Notes: generated by a model not told the origin, from the letters alone. A DNA stretch of 52,757 nt from Rhodanobacter thiooxydans LCS2 (GCF_000264375.1 NZ_AJXW01000057.1:1-52757); one strand, 5' to 3'; shown: positions 33,920-43,595, numbered from the stretch's first letter. Translations and numbers: made by a program.

Positions 33920-35782
33920 ATGCCCACCGCGAACACGGACCTGGCCGGCACCATGGCCGACGCCTGGAACGCCGGCGAGCCGGAGCGGGTGATCGCCCTG
34001 GCCGGGCAGGCCACGCCGGCGCAGGAAAACGACGAAGGCGTGCTGCTGCTGCTCGGCCTGGCGCAGCAGGCCACCGGACGCCCGGCGCAGGCCGCCGCTA
34101 CTTTCCGGCAGCTGGCGCAGCAGCGGCCGGAGGTCTCGGCGTACTGGAACAACCTGGCCGTGGTCAGCCGTCAGGCGGGCGACCTGGCCGGCGCCGAGCA
34201 GGCCCTGCGCACCGCGCTGGCGCTGGCACCCGGCGATGCCGAAGTGCACTACAACCTGGGCCTGCTGTACACGCAGCAGCAGCGCTGGATGGACGCTCGG
34301 CAGGCCCTGCTGGACGCGGTGGAACTGAGCCCGGCGTTCATCGAAGCCCGGCTGCAGGCGGCCTATGCCTGCCATGTCTGCGGCGACAACACCCAGCAGG
34401 AAGCGATGCTGCAAGGCGCCGACGACTGGCCCGCGCAACCGGCCGAGCAGGCCCTGCTGCTGTCCGCCATGCTGTCGGCGCAGGGCCAGCCGGACGCGGC
34501 GCTGCACGCGCTGGCGCAGGCGCAATTGCCCGCCGAGCCGACGGCCACGGTCATGCGCCTGCGCATCGCCGCGCAGCGCGTGCTGCTGCACGAAAGGAAC
34601 AACCGCATCGACGCGGCACGCGACGAGCTGCGGCAGCTGCCGCTGGACGCGCTCGAAGCGCTGCCGGCGGAGGCGCAGCAGGCGCGCGCCGATGGCTGGC
34701 GCGCGCACGCGGCACTGGCGATGCGCGCGGCCGCCCCGGCCGACGCCGCGACGTTGTACCAGCGTGCGCTCGACGGTGCCGTCGACAACGAGGCCCGCGC
34801 CAGCGCCGCCTTCGGCCTGGCCGCCGCCTGCGACCGGCAAGGGCGGTATGCCGAGGCGTGGCAGGCCTTGCAGCAGGCGCATGCCGTGCAGCTCGAAATC
34901 GCCCGCCACGTGGTGCCCGAACTGCTGGCGACCGACAGCCGGCCGTTGCAGCTCGGTGGCGAGGCATCCGGCCGGTGTGTCCCGCTCGATTGGCCGCCGC
35001 TGTGCTCGCCCGACGGCCGGCACAGCCCGGTCTTCGTGGTCGGCTTCCCCCGTTCCGGCACCACCTTGCTGGAACAGATGCTCGACGCCCATCCGGCGTT
35101 CCAGTCCATGGACGAGCGCGCCTACATCCATGAGCTGATCGAAGGCATGGAGCTGGTGGGCCAGCACTACCCGGCGGACCTGGCGACGCTGAGCCAGCAG
35201 GATGTCGACCAGCTGCGCAGCGTCTATTGGCGCCGGGTCGCCGGGGTGCTGCCGGGGCTCGGCGAGCGCCGCCTGGTGGACAAGAATCCGCTCAACATGC
35301 TGTGCCTGCCGATGATCATGCGACTGTTCCCGCGCGCGCGCATCATCCTGTGCCTGCGCCATCCGTGCGACGTGCTGCTCAGCTGCAGCATGCAGGCGTT
35401 CCGCTCGCCGGCCTTCATGGTGCTGTGCTCGTCGCTGCAGCGCCTGGCGCAGGGCTACGCGCACGCCTTCGAACAGTGGTCGCGCGACGTCGAGGCGTTC
35501 GCGCCGCAGGTGCTGGAGTGGCGCTACGAATCGGTGGTCGGCCAGTTCGACGCGCAGGTTGCGCGCCTCGGCCAGTTCCTCGAAACCGCCGATGCGTCAC
35601 CGATGACGCGCTTCGCCGAACACGCGCGGCGCAAGCGTTTCATCAGCACGCCCAGCTACGCGCAGGTCACCGAAGGCGTCCATCGCAGGGCGGTCGACCG
35701 CTGGCAGCACTACCGCGAACAGTTCGAGCCGGTGCTGCCGGTGCTGCAGCCGTGGCTCGACCGCCTCGGCTACGAGACGTAG
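33920..35782 (+). CDS. TPR-containing sulfotransferase
   Basis: A 620-residue protein. Residues 10-355 are helical repeats of the TPR type (for example VSAYWNNLAVVSRQAGDLAGAEQALRTAL and AEVHYNLGLLYTQQQRWMDARQAL). Residues 370-620 are a sulfotransferase domain with the PAPS-binding loop FVVGFPRSGTTLLEQML and a later RIILCLRHPCDVLLSC (3'-phosphate binding). It resembles the TPR-tyrosyl-sulfotransferase-like proteins of proteobacteria, which transfer sulfate to a hydroxyl. GGAGAAGG stands just before the ATG at 33920. With the hydroxylase and receptor upstream, a hydroxylated and sulfated peptide or glycan is a possible product, but this is inference. Confidence 0.87.
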   Translation: MPTANTDLAGTMADAWNAGEPERVIALAGQATPAQENDEGVLLLLGLAQQATGRPAQAAATFRQLAQQRPEVSAYWNNLAVVSRQAGDLAGAEQALRTALALAPGDAEVHYNLGLLYTQQQRWMDARQALLDAVELSPAFIEARLQAAYACHVCGDNTQQEAMLQGADDWPAQPAEQALLLSAMLSAQGQPDAALHALAQAQLPAEPTATVMRLRIAAQRVLLHERNNRIDAARDELRQLPLDALEALPAEAQQARADGWRAHAALAMRAAAPADAATLYQRALDGAVDNEARASAAFGLAAACDRQGRYAEAWQALQQAHAVQLEIARHVVPELLATDSRPLQLGGEASGRCVPLDWPPLCSPDGRHSPVFVVGFPRSGTTLLEQMLDAHPAFQSMDERAYIHELIEGMELVGQHYPADLATLSQQDVDQLRSVYWRRVAGVLPGLGERRLVDKNPLNMLCLPMIMRLFPRARIILCLRHPCDVLLSCSMQAFRSPAFMVLCSSLQRLAQGYAHAFEQWSRDVEAFAPQVLEWRYESVVGQFDAQVARLGQFLETADASPMTRFAEHARRKRFISTPSYAQVTEGVHRRAVDRWQHYREQFEPVLPVLQPWLDRLGYET

Positions 35783-35895
35783 GAGCCCGCTTGCGCGGCG
35801 ATGCTTTTGCCCTGGCGAATCCCGGTTTTCAACAGCGAATGTCGGGTCATTCCGGATCCCGGCTCCAGAAGCATCGCCCGCAAGCGGGCTCCTAC
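35779..35895. repeat. Pair of REP-like sequences in inverted orientation
   Basis: GTAGGAGCCCGCTTGCGCGG (start of the left arm, 35779-35806) returns as its inverted form ending in CAAGCGGGCTCCTAC (right arm 35869-35895), 62 nt apart. This is the GTAGGAGC...GCGATGC type repeat found dispersed in Rhodanobacter/Pseudomonas-like genomes. The left arm begins directly at the sulfotransferase stop codon. Confidence 0.8.
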
Positions 35896-35904
35896 CCACG
35901 AAAC

Positions 35905-35933
35905 GAAAAGGCAGCGCCGTGCGCTGCCTTTTC
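35905..35933. terminator. Bidirectional terminator between sulfotransferase and ctp
   Basis: GAAAAGGCAGCGC, loop CGT, GCGCTGCCTTTTC: a 13-bp perfect stem with A-run on one side and T-run on the other, fitting both convergent transcripts. Confidence 0.85.
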
Positions 35934-35954
35934 CGTCATGCGGGAACGGATTGT

Positions 35955-38195
35955 TCAGTGCGCGACGCTGCTCGCGGCCGCTGCCGGCAGGCTGGCCAGT
36001 GCGTGGGGCGAGAACTTGCCGCCATACGGCAGCACCTCGGCGGCCAGCTGGGGGTTGGCCTTGATCAGGCCAATCGCGTCGAACAGGATGTGCGCGGTCT
36101 CGTTGAGCTGCACGTCCTTGGCCTTCTTCGCGTCCTTCTCCTGCTTCAGCTCGCTCTTCAGGCTGCGCTCGTTCGCGTTGAGACCGTCGTCGAGGCTGCT
36201 CGCCTCGTCGGCGAGCGAGGCGTCGCTGCCGTCGATGGCCTTGTGCCGCGCGCGGAAGTCGGCCTGGATCGCCTCCAGCTGCTTGCGCTCGACCTCGCGC
36301 GTGGCGAAGTTCAGCGAGACCGAGGTCTTCGCGCGCATGCTGCGGTACTGCGCCAGCTCGTCCAGCATCAGCTTCCACGCCGGCGAATGGGCCACGCGCT
36401 CGGCGTGCTTCTGCTGCAGCTGCGGCAGGTAGGCGGCGAGATTGGCCACCACCTGGTAGCCGGCCGGCGCGATCTGCGTCCACTTCAGTGCGTTGTCGTA
36501 GGTCGACTCGCCGAAGTCCTTGTCGTCGCCGTTCTTCGGAAACGCGATGTCCGGCGTCACCCCCTTCAGCTGGGTGGAGCCGCCGTTGATGCGGAAGAAC
36601 TCCTGGATGGTCATCTTCAGCTCGCCGAGTTGCGGCTTCTCGCTGTCGCCCTGCGCGAAGCGGTCCAGGTCCACCAGGTTCTGCACGGTGCCCTTGCCAA
36701 AGGTGGGCTCGCCGATGATCAGTCCACGGTGGTAGTCCTGGATCGCCGCGGAGAAGATCTCCGAAGCCGACGCCGTGCCGCGGTTGACCAGCACCGCCAG
36801 CGGCCCGCTCCAGGCCATGCCCGGGTCGTCGTCGCCCTGCACCTCGACCCCGCCCTTGGAGTCGCGCACCTGCACCACCGGGCCCTTGTCGATGAACAGG
36901 CCGGTCAGCGTATTGGCCTCGGCCAGCGAGCCGCCGCCGTTGTTGCGCAGGTCCATCACCACACCCTGTACGCCCTCATGCTTCAGTTCGCCGAGCAGCC
37001 GGGCGACGTCGCGGGTGGCGCTCTTGAAATCCTTGTCGCCGGCGTTGCGCGCGCCGAAGTCGGAGTAGAACGTGGGCAGCTCGATCACGCCGATCTTGCG
37101 GGTGGCCTCGCCGTCCTTGATCTCCACGATCTTCTTCTTCGCCGCCTGCTCCTCGATGCTGACTCTCTTGCGCACCAGGCTGACCATCTCGTGCTTGCCG
37201 TCCACGCCGACGTCCGCGGGGATGACCTCCAGCCGCACGGTGGTGTCCTTCTTGCCGCGAATCAGGTTGACCACGTCGTCCAGGCGCCAGCCGATCACGT
37301 CGACGATCGGGCCGTTGTCGCCCTGGCCGACGCCGACGATGCGGTCGCCCACCTCGATGCGCCCGGACTTGGCGGCCGGCCCGGCCGGCACCAGCTCGCG
37401 GATCTGAGTGTAGTCGTCGCGCGGCTGCAGCACCGCGCCGATGCCTTCCAGCGACAGCTTCATCGCGATGTCGAAGTTCTCCGCCGCGCGCGGGCCGAGG
37501 TAGTCGGTGTGCGGGTCGGTGGTCTCCGCGTACGCGGTCATGAAGGCCTGGAACGCATCCTGGCCGTCGAGCTGGCGGACCCGTTCGATATAGTTGGCGT
37601 AACGCTTGTCCAGCGTCTTGCGGACCTCGGCGTCGTCCTTGCCGGCCAGCTTCAGGCGCAGCCAGTCGTTCTTGGTGCGCTTGCGCCACAGGTCGTTCAA
37701 CTCGGCCTGGTCCTTCGGCCAGTCGGCGTGCTCGCGATCGAAGGTGTAGCTCTCGTCGACAGCGAGGTCGAAGCCCTGCTTGAGCAGGCCGCGCGCGTAG
37801 TTCATGCGCTCCACCGCGCGCTGCACATAGAGGTTGAACACGGCGAACGGCGCAGACAGGTCCTGGTTCCAGATCGCGTCGTCCAGCTGGGTTTTCAGCG
37901 GCGCGAACTTGGCCATGTCGGCCTGCGTGAAGAACACCTTCTCGCTGTCCAGCAGCTTGAAATACGCCTTGTAGATGCGCGCCGACATCGCATCGTCGAG
38001 CGGCTGCGCGTCGTAGTGGAAACGGGTCAGGAAACGCGCCGACAGCTGCGCGGCCTGCGCCTCCTCGGGCGTGGAGGTGAGCGGCCAGGTAGCCGCCTTG
38101 CGGGCCTTGCCGGCGCCGAGGTCAGCGGCCGACTGCGCGAACGCGCAGGTCGCGGTGAAGGCAAGCAGCAGGAGCAGCGCGGGACGAAATTTCAT
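35955..38195 (-). CDS. prc: Carboxy-terminal (tail-specific) protease, S41A
   Basis: A 746-residue periplasmic protease. Residues 1-20 are a signal peptide (LLLLLAFTATCAFA). A helical N-terminal domain with FLTRFHYDAQPLDD and YANYIERVRQLDGQDAFQAFMTAYAETTDPHTDYLGPR precedes a PDZ domain (about 245-335, IEVGDRIVGVGQGD). The protease core has DLRNNGGGSLAEA, ASASEIFSAAIQDYHRGLIIG with the catalytic Ser and FGKGTVQ with the Lys. The C-terminal DUF3340 domain is present, so this is the full-length Prc type. It trims peptidoglycan hydrolases and lipoproteins. It starts 8 bp after lipA and is the last gene of the mre-lip operon. Confidence 0.9.
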   Translation of the reverse strand: MKFRPALLLLLAFTATCAFAQSAADLGAGKARKAATWPLTSTPEEAQAAQLSARFLTRFHYDAQPLDDAMSARIYKAYFKLLDSEKVFFTQADMAKFAPLKTQLDDAIWNQDLSAPFAVFNLYVQRAVERMNYARGLLKQGFDLAVDESYTFDREHADWPKDQAELNDLWRKRTKNDWLRLKLAGKDDAEVRKTLDKRYANYIERVRQLDGQDAFQAFMTAYAETTDPHTDYLGPRAAENFDIAMKLSLEGIGAVLQPRDDYTQIRELVPAGPAAKSGRIEVGDRIVGVGQGDNGPIVDVIGWRLDDVVNLIRGKKDTTVRLEVIPADVGVDGKHEMVSLVRKRVSIEEQAAKKKIVEIKDGEATRKIGVIELPTFYSDFGARNAGDKDFKSATRDVARLLGELKHEGVQGVVMDLRNNGGGSLAEANTLTGLFIDKGPVVQVRDSKGGVEVQGDDDPGMAWSGPLAVLVNRGTASASEIFSAAIQDYHRGLIIGEPTFGKGTVQNLVDLDRFAQGDSEKPQLGELKMTIQEFFRINGGSTQLKGVTPDIAFPKNGDDKDFGESTYDNALKWTQIAPAGYQVVANLAAYLPQLQQKHAERVAHSPAWKLMLDELAQYRSMRAKTSVSLNFATREVERKQLEAIQADFRARHKAIDGSDASLADEASSLDDGLNANERSLKSELKQEKDAKKAKDVQLNETAHILFDAIGLIKANPQLAAEVLPYGGKFSPHALASLPAAAASSVAH

Positions 38196-38203
38196 GGGGG
38201 TTC

Positions 38204-39214
38204 TCAGGCTGACTCGGTGACGCCGGCTGCATGGGCCTGCAGGTCGGCGTGATAGGACGAGCGCACCAGCGGACCGGAGGCGACGTGGTGGAAACCCATC
38301 GCCTCGCCTTCCGCGCGCAGCGCATCGAATTCTTCCGGCCTCCAGTAGCGCAGCACCGGATGATGGTGCGGCGTGGGCTGCAGGTACTGGCCGATGGTGA
38401 TCATCTCGACGTCATGGGCGCGTAGATCGCGCATCGTCTCCAGCACCTGCTCCATCGTTTCGCCCAGGCCGAGCATGATGCCGGACTTGGTCGGCACCTG
38501 CGGGTGCTGCGCCTTGAAGCGCTTGAGCAGGTCCAGCGACCACTGGTAGTCGGCGCCGGGGCGCACTTCGCGGTACAGGTGCGGCACGGTTTCCAGGTTG
38601 TGGTTGAACACGTCCGGCGGGAAGTCCTTCAGCATCTCCAGCGCGCGTTCCATGCGGCCCTTGCCGCGGAAGTCGGGGGTGAGGATCTCGATGCGGATGT
38701 GCGGGCTGGCATGGCGCGTGGCGCGGATGCAGGCGGCGAAGTGCTCGGCGCCGCCGTCGCGCAGGTCGTCACGGTCGACCGAGGTGATCACTACGTACTT
38801 CAGGCGCATGTCGGCGATGGTCTCGGCCAGCCGCGCCGGCTCCAGCGGATCGGGTGCCACCGGGCGGCCATGCGCCACGTCGCAGAACGAGCAGCGCCGG
38901 GTGCACACCTCGCCGAGGACCATGAAGGTGGCGGTGCCCTTGCTGAAGCACTCGTGGATGTTCGGGCAGGACGCTTCCTCGCACACCGTGACCAGCGAGT
39001 TCTCGCGCAGGCGCGCCTTCAGCTGCTGCACGGCGTTGCCCTGCGGCAGCCGCACGCGGATCCAGCTGGGCTTGCGCAGGGTCGGCGCGCCGGTATCGAA
39101 GCCGGCGCGGTTCAGCGCGATCTTGTCGTTGCCCAGCTGCTTTTCGCCCGCGGGCGCGCCGCTGACCACGGCGAGCGGGATGATCCTGGGGGAAGGGGCG
39201 GAAATTTCGCTCAT
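38204..39214 (-). CDS. lipA: Lipoyl synthase
   Basis: A 336-residue radical-SAM enzyme that inserts two sulfurs into protein-bound octanoate. Both iron-sulfur motifs are visible: [12 protein letters not shown] for the auxiliary cluster (about residues 78-89) and CTRRCSFC for the SAM cluster (about 104-111). Near the end RSSYHAD supplies the serine ligand to the auxiliary cluster. It begins 11 bp after lipB and is followed after 8 bp by ctp. The opening 38 residues are variable, as usual. Start MSEIS is supported by its position relative to lipB. Confidence 0.95.
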   Translation of the reverse strand: MSEISAPSPRIIPLAVVSGAPAGEKQLGNDKIALNRAGFDTGAPTLRKPSWIRVRLPQGNAVQQLKARLRENSLVTVCEEASCPNIHECFSKGTATFMVLGEVCTRRCSFCDVAHGRPVAPDPLEPARLAETIADMRLKYVVITSVDRDDLRDGGAEHFAACIRATRHASPHIRIEILTPDFRGKGRMERALEMLKDFPPDVFNHNLETVPHLYREVRPGADYQWSLDLLKRFKAQHPQVPTKSGIMLGLGETMEQVLETMRDLRAHDVEMITIGQYLQPTPHHHPVLRYWRPEEFDALRAEGEAMGFHHVASGPLVRSSYHADLQAHAAGVTESA

Positions 39215-39225
39215 GGGTAGACGGC

Positions 39226-39924
39226 TCAGACCGCCATGCGGGCGGGGAGTTCGGGCAGAATGGGAGCGGCGGGCGCGGCGGTGAAGCCGAACTGGCGGCA
39301 AAACTCCTCCACCAGCACGTCCTCGACCGTGGCCAACTGCGACGGACCGCCCAAGTCTAGCAGCTGCGTGACCGCCAAACCCTTGTAACCGCAGGGGTTG
39401 ATGCGGTGGAACGGCTCCAGGTCCATGGCCACGTTGAAGGCCAGCCCGTGGAAGCTGCAGCCGCGGCGCACGCGCAGGCCGAGCGCGGCGACCTTGGCGT
39501 CCGCCACGTAGACCCCGGGCGCGCCCTCGCGGCGCACCGCCACCACGTTCCAGTGCGCCAGCGTGTCGATCAGCGCCTGCTCGATCCGGTGCACCAGCTC
39601 GCGCACGCCCACGCCGGCGCGGCGCAGGTCGATCAGCGGATAGCCGACGATCTGGCCCGGCCCGTGGTAGGTCACCTGGCCGCCGCGATCGACCGGAATC
39701 ACCGGGATGTCGCCCGGCGCCAGCACGTGCTCCATCTTGCCGGCCTGGCCCAGGGTGAACACCGGGTCGTGCTCCAGCAGCCACAGCTCGTCCGGCGTGT
39801 CCGCCGTGCGGTTGTCGGTGAACGCGCTCATCGCCTTCCAGGTGGCCGCGTAGGGCTGGCGACCGAGGCGGCGGATTTTCAGGGGCAGGGAAGCGGGAAT
39901 AGGGAATGGGAAATCGGTGTTCAC
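39226..39924 (-). CDS. lipB: Octanoyl-ACP:protein N-octanoyltransferase
   Basis: A 232-residue enzyme that moves octanoate from acyl carrier protein to lipoyl domains, the step before LipA. Motifs: [20 protein letters not shown] (substrate site), the lysine in [11 protein letters not shown] and the catalytic Cys in NPCGYKG. The conserved part begins at [11 protein letters not shown]; before it the predicted N-terminus is encoded by the GGGAAT-type repeat tract at 39892-39915, and the start codon is a GTG without ribosome site. The true start may therefore be different, possibly internal. Confidence 0.9.
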   Translation of the reverse strand: MNTDFPFPIPASLPLKIRRLGRQPYAATWKAMSAFTDNRTADTPDELWLLEHDPVFTLGQAGKMEHVLAPGDIPVIPVDRGGQVTYHGPGQIVGYPLIDLRRAGVGVRELVHRIEQALIDTLAHWNVVAVRREGAPGVYVADAKVAALGLRVRRGCSFHGLAFNVAMDLEPFHRINPCGYKGLAVTQLLDLGGPSQLATVEDVLVEEFCRQFGFTAAPAAPILPELPARMAV

Positions 39925-40071
39925 TGTCGGCGAAGGAATCGGAAAAAGGGGACGGGTAATCGTTGCTTGAGGCGGAAAGCGTGCAGGGGGCTCATGCTGG
40001 CTGTCGAGGCATAGGCAACCGGGAACGCCAGCCTTCCCTACTCCCCACTCCCGATTCCCTATTCCCTGCTC
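39925..40071. repeat. GGGAAT-type repeat tract between ybeD and lipB
   Basis: On the plus strand CTTCCCTACTCCCCACTCCC followed by GATTCCCTATTCCCTG (40034-40070), and in lipB's first codons GGGAATAGGGAATGGGAA (39896-39913), form a degenerate short tandem GGGAAT/ATTCCC motif. Such tracts are common dispersed sequences in Xanthomonadales. Confidence 0.6.
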
Positions 40072-40362
40072 TCACAACGTATACCGGATATCCGGGTCGG
40101 CACGCAGCGCGTGGTGCGCGGCCTCGTACTGCTCGCGGGTATCGCAGCCGAAGCTCACCGTGACCGAGACGAAGTTGCCGGCGCCGGAGTGCCGATGCCG
40201 CACGGTCTCATGCAACACGTGCAGGCCCGCACGCTCCAGCAGTTGCGGCACGTGCGCCGGCAGGTTGGCGCTGGCGTTGCCGACCGCGGTGATCTCGAAC
40301 TCGCCGGGAAACTGGAAGCCCTTGCCTTCCTGCTTCGCCTTGCTGAAGTCGATCGGCTGCAT
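40072..40362 (-). CDS. ybeD: YbeD-family protein (DUF493)
   Basis: A 96-residue protein of ferredoxin-like fold found between dacA and lipB in many gammaproteobacteria, thought to have a regulatory or accessory role. Typical pieces are FQFPGEFEITAVGNAS and the end SVTVSFGCDTREQYEAAHHALRADPDIRYTL (glycine/V-x-x-x-A-x-x-x-x-x-L-x-x-x-P-x-V). Its ATG overlaps the dacA stop (ATGA), so both are co-translated. No catalytic residues can be pointed to. Confidence 0.88.
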   Translation of the reverse strand: MQPIDFSKAKQEGKGFQFPGEFEITAVGNASANLPAHVPQLLERAGLHVLHETVRHRHSGAGNFVSVTVSFGCDTREQYEAAHHALRADPDIRYTL

Positions 40363-41612
40363 CACTTCGCGTCCGCGCCCTTGGCCGGTGCCGGGGCATC
40401 GGCCTTCTTGTCGCTGTGGAACCACAGCAGGATGCTGTCCCACAGGCGCGAGAAGAAGCCGCCCTGCGGCGCATCCTGCAACGCGATCAATGGCACGCTC
40501 TGCACCGGCTGGCCATCCAGGGTGATGCGCAGCGTGCCGATCTGCTGGCCCTTGGTGAACGGCGCGATCAGCGTGGCGGGAATGTCCATGGTCGCCTTGA
40601 GCTGGTCGTACTGGCCGCGCTTGACGGTGACCAGCACGTCGTCGGCCACGCCCAGCGGCAGCTGGTTCGCCGCGCCCTTCCACAGCCGCGGCGTGGCCAG
40701 CGGCTTGTCGGCACCGTACAGCTTGTGCGTCTCGTAGAAGCGGAAGCCGTAGCTCATCAGCGCCATCGCCGAATCGGCGCGCGCCTTCTCGCTGCTGGCG
40801 CCCATCACCACCGCGACCATGCGCGCCTCGCCCTGCTTGGCCGAGGCGGCCAGGCAGTAGCCGGCGGCCGCGGTGTGACCGGTCTTGATGCCGTCCACGC
40901 TGGGGTCGCGCCACAGCAGGGTGTTGCGGTTGTGCTGCTTGATCCCGTTCCACTCGAACTCCTTCACCGCGGAGATCGCGTAGTCCTCGGGGAAATCGTG
41001 GATCAGCGCGCGCGACAGGATCGCGATGTCATGCGCGGTGGTGTAGTGGTTGGCGATCGGATAGCCGGAGGCGTTCTGGAAGTTCGAGTTGACCATGCCC
41101 AGCTGCTTGGCGTAGGCGTTCATCAGCCCGGCGAACGCGGGCTCGGAACCCGCGGTGTGCTCGGCCAGCGCGATCGCCGCGTCGTTGCCGGACTGGATGA
41201 TCATGCCGTACAGCAGATCCTTCAGCGGCACCTGGCTGTTGAGCTTGAGGAAGCTGGTGGAACCGTCGGTGCCGGCGCCGCCGCCGCGCCAGGCGTTCTC
41301 GCTGATGGTGACCGGGTCGGTCATGTGGATCTTGCCGTTGGCGATCTCGGCGGAGACCACGTAATCGGTCATCACCTTGGTGATCGAGGCCGGCTCCACG
41401 CGCAGGTCCGGCTCCTTGCTGGCGAGGATCTGGCCGGTGGCGTAGTCCATCAGCACCCAGCTCTTGCCGTCGACATCCGGCGGCGGCGGCACCGGCGCGT
41501 CCGGCACCACCGGACGCGGTACCGGCGACGGGCGCGGCGGCGTCTGGGCAACGGCAACGCCGACCAGCAGGACGGCGGCGAACGGGATCAGGGTGCGGCG
41601 GAGAAAATTCAT
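40362..41612 (-). CDS. dacA: D-alanyl-D-alanine carboxypeptidase (PBP5/6 type)
   Basis: A 416-residue low-molecular-mass penicillin-binding protein that trims pentapeptides in peptidoglycan. A signal peptide (residues 1-23, LIPFAAVLLVGVAVA) is followed by a Pro-rich linker. SITK (catalytic Ser, about residue 73), SGN (about 135) and KTGH (about 240) are the SxxK, SxN and KTG motifs. The C-terminal beta-sandwich domain (about 285-375) and an amphipathic end (FFSRLWDSILLWF) anchor the enzyme to the membrane as in PBP5. The start at 41612 is preferred since upstream in-frame Met has no signal peptide. It precedes ybeD with a 4-nt overlap. Confidence 0.93.
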   Translation of the reverse strand: MNFLRRTLIPFAAVLLVGVAVAQTPPRPSPVPRPVVPDAPVPPPPDVDGKSWVLMDYATGQILASKEPDLRVEPASITKVMTDYVVSAEIANGKIHMTDPVTISENAWRGGGAGTDGSTSFLKLNSQVPLKDLLYGMIIQSGNDAAIALAEHTAGSEPAFAGLMNAYAKQLGMVNSNFQNASGYPIANHYTTAHDIAILSRALIHDFPEDYAISAVKEFEWNGIKQHNRNTLLWRDPSVDGIKTGHTAAAGYCLAASAKQGEARMVAVVMGASSEKARADSAMALMSYGFRFYETHKLYGADKPLATPRLWKGAANQLPLGVADDVLVTVKRGQYDQLKATMDIPATLIAPFTKGQQIGTLRITLDGQPVQSVPLIALQDAPQGGFFSRLWDSILLWFHSDKKADAPAPAKGADAK

Positions 41613-41685
41613 CGTGGAAATCGGTCCGATGGCTGGTGTCGGCGTCGCGGCGCCGGCGGAAGGAAAAAGGGTGCGCAAATCCTGC

Positions 41686-42588
41686 TCAGTCTACTGCGAC
41701 CTGGGGCCGCGGCAGACCCATGTTCTCGATCCGGGCACTGATCTGGTCGGCGCGATCCACGCTGGCCAGTGGCCCCACGCGCACGCGGCGCATGCGACGG
41801 CCGTTGACCGTGGCGTCGCTCACCTGCACCGCACCCAGGTTGGCCTGGCGCAAGCGCCGGGCCAGCCTTTCGGCGTTGTCGGCGTCGGCAAACGCACCCA
41901 CCTGCAGATAGATGTCCGGCTGTCCGGCTGGGACCGCAACCGGTAGCGGCAGTTCCTGCGCCGGAGTGGACGGATCAATCCCGCGCACCTCGACCAGTCC
42001 GGTGCCCTTGGGCCAGATGCCGATCTTCACCGCGGCGGCGTAGGACAGGTCGATCAGCCGGTTCTGATGGAACGGGCCGCGGTCGTTGACCCGCACGATC
42101 ACGCTCTTGCCGTTCTCCAGGTTGGTGACCCGCGCGTAGCTGGGCAGCGGCAGCGTGGTGCTGGCCGCGCTGAACGTGTACATGTCGTAGGTTTCCAGGC
42201 TGGAGGTCTTGTAGCCGTGGAACTTGTTGCCGTAGAACGAGGCGATGCCGCGCTCGTCGTAGCCGCGCGCGCTGGGCAGCACGCGGTAGGTCTGCCCGAG
42301 CACGCTGTACGGCGACTTGTTGCCGTACAGCGAACGCGGCTCGACCTTCGGCACCGGCTCGACCAGTTTGCTGACGTCCAGTGGCGGCGGCACGCTGTCG
42401 GCACCGTCGCGATAGCGACTGCCCTGCGGCTTGCTGAGGTCGTCGTAAAAACCGCCGCGGCTGTCTGCCGGCTGGCCCCAGGCGCGATCCTGCCGGCTGC
42501 CGCCATGCGAGGGCCTGGTCCGATGACCGCCGCAGCCGGCCAGCAGCAGAGCCGCCAGCAGAAGCACCGCAGCGCCTGCCGCCCTCAT
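41686..42588 (-). CDS. rlpA: RlpA-family lipoprotein (septal peptidoglycan glycosylase)
   Basis: A 300-residue lipoprotein. MRAAGAAVLLLAALLLAGCGG gives lipobox LAGC with Cys at residue 19. The double-psi beta-barrel domain (about residues 95-200) has ASFYGNKFHGYKTSSLETYDM and VRVNDRGPFHQNRLIDLSYAAA, the lytic transglycosylase core of RlpA. A SPOR domain ends the protein (about 222-297, DIYLQVGAFADADNAERLARRL), which targets denuded septal glycan. The first base of its ATG region overlaps the mltB stop by 4 nt. In Pseudomonas RlpA cleaves glycan without stem peptides at division sites; here its place after mltB and before dacA fits that. Confidence 0.92.
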   Translation of the reverse strand: MRAAGAAVLLLAALLLAGCGGHRTRPSHGGSRQDRAWGQPADSRGGFYDDLSKPQGSRYRDGADSVPPPLDVSKLVEPVPKVEPRSLYGNKSPYSVLGQTYRVLPSARGYDERGIASFYGNKFHGYKTSSLETYDMYTFSAASTTLPLPSYARVTNLENGKSVIVRVNDRGPFHQNRLIDLSYAAAVKIGIWPKGTGLVEVRGIDPSTPAQELPLPVAVPAGQPDIYLQVGAFADADNAERLARRLRQANLGAVQVSDATVNGRRMRRVRVGPLASVDRADQISARIENMGLPRPQVAVD

Positions 42589-43595
42589 CGCGTGGTTTCC
42601 GCCGGGCCGACGCCGGCGGCGATCGCCTGCGCCAGCTGGTCCACCGCCAGTGCATACAGCGGGCTGCGGTTGTAGTGGGTGATCACGTAGAAATTCTGGA
42701 AGGTGAACCAGTACTCCGGCCCGCTCGGGCCTTCCAGCGTCTGCAGGCTGGCCGGTTCACCCGGTGGCAGGTGCTGCAGCGGCGCGTAGCCCCACGCCAC
42801 CAGCTGCTCCAGCGGCCACTGCGGCGTGGCGTCCTTCACCGCGATCGGCTTCGCCGCGCCATCCGGCTGGGCCCGCGCCGCCACCGGGCCGCCGGCAATC
42901 CAGCCGTGCCGCACGAAGTAGTTCGCCACGCTGGCGAAGATGTCCGGCAGCGAATTCGACAGATCGATGTGGCCATCGTGATCGGCATCCACCGCGAAGT
43001 CACGGATGCTGGTGGGCATGAACTGGCCCCAGCCCTGCGCGCCCGCGTAGGAGCCGGTGAGCGTGTCGACCGGCCCGGCCAGGTGGTTGTCCGGCAGGCT
43101 CAGCAGTTCCTTCAGCTGCGCGCGGAAGAACGTCGCCCGCGGCGGGTAATACAGCCCCAGCGTGACCAGCGCGTCGAGCACCTTGTACTTGCCGGTGTTG
43201 CGGCCGTAGCTGGTCTCCACGCCGATGATCGCCACGATGTACTCGGGTGCCACGCCGTACTGCTTGCCGACCTGCTCCAGCAGCGCGCGGTGCGCGCGGT
43301 AGAACGCGATGCCGTCGGCGATGCGTTGTTGGGTGAGGAAGATCGGCCGGTAGTCCTTCCACGGCTTGGCCTCGGCCGGGCGGCTGATCGCATCGAGGAT
43401 GGCCTGCTGCCTTTTCGCGCCGTCGAGCAGCGCATTCAGCGCCTGCGGGTTCTTGCCGGTCTCGCGTGCCACCTCGCGCACCAGCTCGGCCTGGCCGGGG
43501 TGCGTCGTCGCCGTGGCGGGGGTCGAAGCGCCCATCCACAGCACGAGGAGGATGGCGAAGAAACGGACCGCTGACGGCACGGGCGCAACTGTCAT
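42585..43595 (-). CDS. mltB: Lytic murein transglycosylase B
   Basis: A 336-residue enzyme cutting the glycan backbone of peptidoglycan. The catalytic Glu lies in IVAIIGVETSYGRNTG (about residue 130). Further family motifs are LYYPPRATFFRAQLKELL, GAQGWGQFMPTSIRDFAVDADHDGHIDL and WGYAPLQHLP. The N-terminus has a hydrophobic segment (FFAILLVLWMGAS, residues 11-23) without lipobox cysteine, so it is exported but seems not to be a lipoprotein. Start 43595 rather than 43646, because the signal segment follows directly. It overlaps rlpA by 4 nt. Confidence 0.92.
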   Translation of the reverse strand: MTVAPVPSAVRFFAILLVLWMGASTPATATTHPGQAELVREVARETGKNPQALNALLDGAKRQQAILDAISRPAEAKPWKDYRPIFLTQQRIADGIAFYRAHRALLEQVGKQYGVAPEYIVAIIGVETSYGRNTGKYKVLDALVTLGLYYPPRATFFRAQLKELLSLPDNHLAGPVDTLTGSYAGAQGWGQFMPTSIRDFAVDADHDGHIDLSNSLPDIFASVANYFVRHGWIAGGPVAARAQPDGAAKPIAVKDATPQWPLEQLVAWGYAPLQHLPPGEPASLQTLEGPSGPEYWFTFQNFYVITHYNRSPLYALAVDQLAQAIAAGVGPAETTR

